Below, one piece after another: positions 59,615 to 64,000 of a stretch of 64,000 nt of DNA. Under the pieces are notes generated by a model. That model saw nothing but the letters and a program-made list of their open reading frames with translations. It was not told where the DNA came from and did no database searches. The position numbers were made by a program, and so were the translations under genes. This DNA is from Granulicella mallensis MP5ACTX8 (lineage in GTDB: Bacteria; Acidobacteriota; Terriglobia; Terriglobales; Acidobacteriaceae), in NCBI RefSeq assembly GCF_000178955.2, contig NC_016631.1, forward strand, positions 2,294,001 to 2,358,000, read 5' to 3'. Numbering within the stretch: position 1 is the first letter of the stretch; every line of letters begins with the position of its first letter.

Positions 59615-60397
59615 ATGGGACAGTTTGACTCGCCGGCCGAAGCTGCACTTACTCGACTCAAATCGGAAGACCTTGGGGAATCCCCCGTGATAGGTTCGGT
59701 GGGAAATGTCACAGGTATAGGCGCCAAGATACTGGAGCTCCTTGTACCGATGCCCGGATTTTCCGGGCTGAATGACATCGTTACAGGTCTAATGGGCCTT
59801 GCCGCTCGCAAAGACTTGGAAAACCTCACGTATTTTGGTGAAGCGATCATTGACGACATTCGACGACTTTACCGCCTCGGCGAGGAACAACGGAAGAGAA
59901 CGGAATCAGTTCTAGCGTCAACTGAGTTTCAAGTTGCGGTGGAAAATGCCACTCTCTACATTGTTCGTACGAACTTAAAGACGCGGCTGAAGCGTCTGGC
60001 TAATGTAATTACAAATGCTATGAGGGAAGACGATCTTGATCCTGAAGCATTGGACGACATGATGCGCTTGGCCGTTACGCTGACGGAAGCCGATGTCGTC
60101 GTTCTTGGCATCGTCTACGAGATGCAAAAGGATATGCTGAGTCCTGAAAATCTCAGCAAACAACCCGGCCAGCGAACGAGTGAACTGACGAGTACCTGGC
60201 AACGATGGTGGACTAGGCACGGAAACAACTATCACGGATTGACGGCGCTGGGATTCAAGAATTCATGCGCGAGACTGCTTGCTGCGGGGCTGGTCGGCCC
60301 TTTGCCACGCTCCTATGTCGGTAGCCCAAACGCAAACGATCTTGAATTGCTAATGGACGGTCTTCGGTTCTATGAGCGACTTCAAGAGTTGAATTAA
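59615..60397 (+). CDS. Uncharacterised helical protein
   Basis: Product of about 260 residues that I do not recognise. After a short leader there is a glycine-rich hydrophobic segment (IGAKILELLVPMPGFSGLND), a long charged helical region (IIDDIRRLYRLGEEQRKRTE and TNLKTRLKRLANVITNAMRE), then a C-terminal part with GFKNSCARLLAAGLVGPLPR. The C-terminal part resembles the helix-turn-helix-like ends of some bacterial stress or defence proteins, but this is only an impression. The ATG at 59615 is preferred; a TTG nine bases upstream is possible. Alone between the cupin and greB genes. Confidence 0.65.
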   Translation: MGQFDSPAEAALTRLKSEDLGESPVIGSVGNVTGIGAKILELLVPMPGFSGLNDIVTGLMGLAARKDLENLTYFGEAIIDDIRRLYRLGEEQRKRTESVLASTEFQVAVENATLYIVRTNLKTRLKRLANVITNAMREDDLDPEALDDMMRLAVTLTEADVVVLGIVYEMQKDMLSPENLSKQPGQRTSELTSTWQRWWTRHGNNYHGLTALGFKNSCARLLAAGLVGPLPRSYVGSPNANDLELLMDGLRFYERLQELN

Positions 60398-60601
60398 GGT
60401 GCTCTTGCCTCCGAAGGGGCACCTGCCGCACGTCCGCAATCCGAAATCAGTATCTATAAACGCTCTTCCCGGAGACAACGCGATCCTTCATGTCGCGATG
60501 AAGCCGTGTCATGAGTGGTGCCCGTTTCCTATCTCTCACAGTGGCCGTCATCCGTTGTCATCGGAAGAAACCTGCTGGATTTTGCGGTGGAATAATACGG
60601 A

Positions 60602-61192
60602 ATGCGTAAAGGCTCTACCAGAAGACCGCAAGATGACTCGCCGGCGTTGCACGTCAAGAACTACATCACACCCGGTGGACTTGAGCGCCTGAAAGAAGAG
60701 CACCAGTTTCTGCTCAACAAAGACCGCCCGGCTGTGGCGGTAGTCGTAGCGTGGGCTGCCAGCAATGGCGATCGCAGTGAAAACGCCGACTATCAGTACG
60801 CCAAGCGCCGGCTGCGGCAGATCGATGGGCGGATTCGCCATCTCTCCAAGCGGATGGAAGCTGCCGAAGTGGTGGATCCGGAAGCTCCGAGATCGGGCCT
60901 GCGGGCGACGAAGGTGTATTTCGGTGCAACGGTGCTCTATGCCAATGCCGCGGGAGTGGAGCGAGAGGTGAGCATCGTTGGCGCCGACGAGGTCGACCTC
61001 GACCGCAACCATGTCAGTTGGGTGTCGCCTCTGGGCCGCGCATTAATGCGGTCGGCTGAGGGGGACAGCGTCGTTCTCGAAGCACCGGGCGGCAAAGAAA
61101 GCCTGACAGTGCTGGAGGTGCGTTACGAGCGCATCGCCGTAGAACCGTTCCGTGAACCTCCGGGATCGTATGCTGCTGCGAAACAGTCGTAG
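60602..61192 (+). CDS. greB: GreA/GreB-family transcription elongation factor (GreB-like)
   Basis: Factor of 196 residues that binds the RNA polymerase secondary channel and stimulates cleavage of backtracked RNA. The N-terminal coiled coil holds NYITPGGLERLKEEHQFLLN and the acidic-tip signature GDRSENADYQYAKRRLRQID, with the Asp and Glu that activate cleavage and the GreB-type YAKRRLRQIDGR ending. The C-terminal FKBP-like domain has FGATVLYANAAGVEREVSIVG and WVSPLGRALMRSAEGDSVV. It is slightly longer than usual at both ends, and the weak ribosome site leaves the start a little open. Confidence 0.88.
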   Translation: MRKGSTRRPQDDSPALHVKNYITPGGLERLKEEHQFLLNKDRPAVAVVVAWAASNGDRSENADYQYAKRRLRQIDGRIRHLSKRMEAAEVVDPEAPRSGLRATKVYFGATVLYANAAGVEREVSIVGADEVDLDRNHVSWVSPLGRALMRSAEGDSVVLEAPGGKESLTVLEVRYERIAVEPFREPPGSYAAAKQS

Positions 61193-61332
61193 AGCGGAAT
61201 CGATGCCTGGCGTGTTGCACGAAAGGAAATGAGTCCTCATAAACGCCGATAGCGGAAGTTGGGCCGGGACACCTCAGCCGGGAGCTGTCCTGGGCCGGAT
61301 TATTTCCGACATACCGACTGATTGGTATCAAC

Positions 61333-62109
61333 TCACTTAGCCGCTTCCACTGTGCATCCGGTTAACTTGTAATGCCAGACTTCGTGGTGACTCTCACGAG
61401 TGATCGAAACCTGTTCAGGTAGTTGAAACCCGCCGACGTTCTGATAGGCGTAGGTAAGAATTATCCGATTGCCAGGCCTGAAATCTCCATCCTCACCCAG
61501 CCTGTAAGAGGTCATGAGAAAACCCTGTGGCCCAGGCCGGAATTCTGTTTCCCGACGATCAGCGGCCGAACCCTTTGCCGCTTCGCTCTGTAGGCTCATG
61601 TCGTGCGCGAACATCATTTCAACATCAAATGTCTTGACTCTGAATTCGAGCTTGTAGCCTGATGCAGACGGCTCGACGTGAACGGGCGTGTTTTCCGGTG
61701 GGAGCAGCGCGTTATTGCTGGCACCCAACCAATTGTTCAAGCTGAACTGTACTGCATGTTCGAGTAGACCTTCCGCCATGCCACCATGTGGTAGCTTATG
61801 TTCTTCATCTTCCATCATGCCGGATGACACCACAGCGTTCTGTCGGGCGACAGTGACGCGTGTGTTGATGGGTTGAATGAGTTTAGCGATCTCCTCATCC
61901 GTTCCTTCGTCGCCTACGCGGACAGCCTCAGTAAAGTGCTGCTTCCAGTTAAATTCCACGGCACAACTGAAGGATTGGAGGTTTCTTTCAAAGGGCGCGT
62001 CATACTTAGCGCGAGTCTGTTTTAGGACTGTTGCATCATTGATGGCTGATTGTGCCTGGCAAAAGACGGTGCACAGGCTAAACGTCAACGTCAAGTAGAA
62101 GAATCGCAT
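61333..62109 (-). CDS. Secreted protein of unknown function
   Basis: Exported protein of 258 residues (signal peptide MRFFYLTLTFSLCTVFCQAQ). The mature part starts KYDAPFERNLQSFSCAVEFN and contains a hydrophobic central helix, a beta-rich segment with YKLEFRVKTFDVEMMF, and a final FQLPEQVSITRESHHEVWHY. I know no named family, but the organisation resembles secreted acidobacterial proteins of the outer-membrane-lipoprotein or LolA-like beta-sheet type; that comparison is weak. It is convergent with greB and stands alone. Confidence 0.65.
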   Translation of the reverse strand: MRFFYLTLTFSLCTVFCQAQSAINDATVLKQTRAKYDAPFERNLQSFSCAVEFNWKQHFTEAVRVGDEGTDEEIAKLIQPINTRVTVARQNAVVSSGMMEDEEHKLPHGGMAEGLLEHAVQFSLNNWLGASNNALLPPENTPVHVEPSASGYKLEFRVKTFDVEMMFAHDMSLQSEAAKGSAADRRETEFRPGPQGFLMTSYRLGEDGDFRPGNRIILTYAYQNVGGFQLPEQVSITRESHHEVWHYKLTGCTVEAAK

Positions 62110-62235
62110 GACGCATCGTAATTCATTACTCCCGATAAACGCTCTTCTCGTCTCCTACGTGCCGCGGACTGTAAGGGAAAGTTGCAGGAACGCAAGTTCC
62201 GAAGATACGAAGTGAGTGGGGTTCTAGATATTTTT

Positions 62236-62390
62236 CGTGCACAAACGGCCGAGGCTCGAACGTTTGAGGTGGAAAAATACCGAAGGTGTCGGTGAGATCA
62301 AAGGTCTCGGGGTCCTTCGGCTGCGCAGCTCGCAAAGTGCGTGAGCTGCTGCGCTCAGGATGACGATTTTGGGGAATGTAGAAAGGGGAG
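62236..62390. repeat. Dispersed intergenic repeat, family C copy 1
   Basis: Core GAGATCAAAGGTCTCGGGGT, CCTTCGGCTGCGCAGCTCGC, AAAGTGCGTGAGCTGCTGCG and CTCAGGATGACGATTTTGGG. Two further copies lie at 62654-62805 and 63820-63926. Short frames across it read like protein but are repeat sequence. Confidence 0.7.
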
Positions 62391-62548
62391 AGTCATCTTC
62401 TCGAAGAAGAGATGCCCCGCAAGACGATAGGCCGCTTAAGCGGCACATGCTATGAGCAGGAGCGGGGCCCGTCATCGTCTCGAAGCGGGCTTTGAACATG
62501 GGTAGAAGTCTCCGAATTCATGAGAGTCTATGTCTTTCTGGGTGGTAT

Positions 62549-62632
62549 GAACGAAGAACGGGAGGAAGCAGATTCGCTCGCTACGCTCGGAATGACAAGC
62601 AGAAAAGCAAAAGCAAAGGCGACTGCGCAAAG
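62549..62632. repeat. Dispersed intergenic repeat, family B copy 2
   Basis: Begins GAACGAAGAACGGGAGGAAG, then CGCTACGCTCGGAATGACAA and GCAGAAAAGCAAAAGCAAAG. It matches the block at 35084-35215 in the same orientation and lies between two family C copies. Confidence 0.5.
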
Positions 62633-62653
62633 TGAGGGCTTTAAACATATTTA

Positions 62654-62805
62654 CGTGCACGAATGAGGTGGCTCCGGCATTCGAGGTGAAAAAGGTACAG
62701 AAGATATCGGTGAGATCAAAGGTTTCGGGGTCCTTCGGCTGCGCAGCTCGCAAAGTGCGCGAGCCGCTGCGCTCAGGATGACGTTTTGGGGGAAGTGGGA
62801 AAGAA
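62654..62805. repeat. Dispersed intergenic repeat, family C copy 2
   Basis: Same core as the copy at 62281 (GAGATCAAAGGTTTCGGGGT, then CTTCGGCTGCGCAGCTCGCA) in the same orientation. The match extends to the left over a shared CGTGCAC start. Confidence 0.7.
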
Positions 62806-62882
62806 GAGCGGCATTCCCTGCAGGAGCAGGAGATGCCCTGTGAGGGTAGGCGGTGAAAGAGGCCGACCAGGAAAAGATAGGT

Positions 62883-62942
62883 AACGCGAAACACACTAAC
62901 CCCTGAGGCTGGCTGCGCTCAGGGGTTAGTGTGTTTCGCGTT
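62883..62942. repeat. Perfect 25-bp inverted repeat with 10-nt loop
   Basis: Arms 62883-62907 and 62918-62942 are exact reverse complements over 25 bases (left arm begins AACGCGAAACACAC, right arm ends GTGTTTCGCGTT), loop GCTGGCTGCG. It lies 40 bp beyond the SDR stop codon and would terminate that transcript if it folds, but there is no T run. The length and perfection are more than a normal terminator needs. Confidence 0.9.
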
Positions 62943-62982
62943 CAGTGTCGTGATCCGTGCCGTTCGAGAGACGAAGCGCTAT

Positions 62983-63714
62983 CTACCAGGAATAGGTGCC
63001 GTCTTTGTGGAAGAAGCCGCCGGTGGGGCTGTCGTCGGGCTGTTGCGCGAAGCGGACGATGGCGACAGCGCCCTCTTCGATGGTCTGGGTGCCGGTGTTG
63101 TTGTTGAGGTCAGTTGCGGTATAGCCCGGGCAAATGGAGTTGACTTTGACCTTCGTGTCGCGCAGCTCCCAGGCGAGGTTCACGGTGAACATGTTCAGCG
63201 CGGCTTTGGACGCGTTATAGCCGAGGGGCTTGACGGCGTAGAAGGGCGAGGCGGAATCGTTGTTGAGCCCTACGGAGCCGAGACCGCTGGAGACATTGAG
63301 GATGCGGGCACTTTCGGCGGCGCGAAGCAGAGGCAGGAGGGGCTGCGTGAACTCGACGGTGCCGAAGAAGTTGGTGTCGAAGGTTCGCTTCATCGCATCG
63401 ATGGAGACGGTGCTTGCCGGTCCGTCGCCGCCGGTGAGATCGAAGGCTCCCGCGTTGTTGATGAGAACGTCGAGGTGACCGAACTCCTTTTGTATCTGCC
63501 CGGCTAACGCCGTGGCTGTCTCGTGGGCGCGATCGAGATCTGCAATGACAGGGCGAACGTCAGAGCCCTCAGCGCGAAGCTTTGCTGCGGCTGCCTCGCC
63601 TCGGGAGGCGTCGCGTGCGCCGAGCAGGATGGTAAATCCGGCGCGTCCGAGTTGACGAGCTACTTCGAAGCCGATGCCCTTGTTTGCGCCGGTGATCAGA
63701 ACAACCTTAGCCAT
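62983..63714 (-). CDS. Short-chain dehydrogenase/reductase
   Basis: NAD(P)-dependent oxidoreductase of 243 residues with a Rossmann fold. The cofactor motif is VLITGANKGIGFEVARQLG and the Arg in LLGARDASRG favours NADP(H). NNAG follows in VLINNAGAFDL, catalytic Ser is in ILNVSSGLGS, and the YxxxK pair is in LGYNASKAALNMF. ICPGYTATDL closes the site. The closest type is the carbonyl-reductase-like group with ANKGIG, often acting on aldehydes or ketones of mixed origin. It is monocistronic with dispersed repeats on both sides; the substrate cannot be predicted. Confidence 0.9.
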   Translation of the reverse strand: MAKVVLITGANKGIGFEVARQLGRAGFTILLGARDASRGEAAAAKLRAEGSDVRPVIADLDRAHETATALAGQIQKEFGHLDVLINNAGAFDLTGGDGPASTVSIDAMKRTFDTNFFGTVEFTQPLLPLLRAAESARILNVSSGLGSVGLNNDSASPFYAVKPLGYNASKAALNMFTVNLAWELRDTKVKVNSICPGYTATDLNNNTGTQTIEEGAVAIVRFAQQPDDSPTGGFFHKDGTYSW

Positions 63715-63819
63715 GTGTGTCTCCCGATGTTGGTTTTCAAAATTTAGACGCTGGCCGGAGGGGGAGGATTCAAAAAGCGAGCCGCATACGAGATCACCTC
63801 AGTCGACGTGGGAAAGGTT

Positions 63820-63926
63820 CCGAAGGTATTGGTGGAATTGAAGGTCTCGGGGTCCTTCGACTGCGCAGCTCGCAAAGTGCGCGAGCTGCTTCGCTCAGGA
63901 TGACGATTTCGGGGGAGTGTAGAGAG
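63820..63926. repeat. Dispersed intergenic repeat, family C copy 3
   Basis: Third copy of the family C core (AAGGTCTCGGGGTCCTTCGA, then CTGCGCAGCTCGCAAAGTGC), same orientation as the other two, in the gap between the SDR gene and the last gene. Confidence 0.7.
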
Positions 63927-63949
63927 AAGCTCTCGGCTACACTGGCGAC

Positions 63950-64000
63950 ATGCGAAAGCTACTTCTCCTGGTCTTATTCGGACCGGCCGTATTGTCCGCC
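63950..64000 (+). CDS. Start of a secreted protein gene, cut by the window end
   Basis: ATG at 63950 followed by a basic and hydrophobic stretch (MRKLLLLVLFGPAVLSA), a typical signal peptide. Only 17 codons are inside the window, so nothing more can be said about function. Confidence 0.45.
   Translation, partial: MRKLLLLVLFGPAVLSA

Noticed and set aside
62236..62900. Short frames reading DPETFDLTD-like peptides as a small gene family
   Set aside because: The identical peptide arises from all family C repeat copies, without ribosome sites or consistent starts.

Overview
The window looks like a chromosomal segment of a soil acidobacterium (class Terriglobia, Acidobacteriaceae-like). The main reasons are a secreted TIGR03435-family protein at 54.2 kb (a family greatly expanded in that group), many secreted plant-polysaccharide enzymes, moderately high GC, and dispersed intergenic repeats that contain short runs of coding-like sequence. 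The genus cannot be fixed from the sequence alone.

Layout. 0-8.7 kb: an FHA protein, an AraC regulator, a decayed gene, a GH2 glycosidase, a frameshifted and truncated GH79 relic, the 3' end of a tRNA-Ala next to a tyrosine-recombinase relic (scar of an integrative element), a GH18 protein and a DUF5996 protein. 8.9-28.4 kb: an almost unbroken amino-acid catabolic island. It holds lysine genes (class III aminotransferase, AmaB/Pcd dehydrogenase, YdiJ-type D-2-hydroxyglutarate dehydrogenase, HglS) beside a divergent LysR regulator; arginine genes (a fused ArgZ-type arginine dihydrolase plus ornithine aminotransferase, with ArgR); and histidine genes (hutH-hutU-hutI-hutF plus an M20 amidohydrolase, divergent from an AsnC/Lrp regulator and a stand-alone cyclodeaminase). 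All three branches feed 2-oxoglutarate/glutamate. 28.4-35 kb: a CPA1 cation/proton antiporter, a DUF1016 nuclease relic, and a two-gene pectin operon (GH28 polygalacturonase, then a beta-helix/DUF6298 protein) behind an ExuR/UxuR-like palindrome.

35.2-53.8 kb: a compact nonribosomal peptide locus. It has an EntD/Sfp-type phosphopantetheinyl transferase, one four-module NRPS of about 5,440 residues (C-A-T-E / C-A-T / C-A-T-E / C-A-T-TE), and an MbtH-like protein. The pocket residues clearly predict serine for module 2. Modules 3 and 4 share one hydrophobic pocket, module 1 is unusual (Gln-like), and epimerases sit in modules 1 and 3. The leading condensation domain suggests an acylated tetrapeptide. 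The NRPS-MbtH pair lies between two same-orientation copies of a roughly 175-bp repeat.

53.8-64 kb: housekeeping and accessory genes (TIGR03435, DUF1801, creatininase family, cupin-like, unknown, GreB-like, secreted unknown, SDR) separated by repeats. One IS110-family element of the IS1111 type sits exactly inside a short palindrome whose intact relatives lie nearby, so the empty site can be reconstructed. A perfect 25-bp inverted repeat lies after the SDR gene. The window ends in the first codons of another secreted protein. No CRISPR array and no complete tRNA or rRNA gene was seen.
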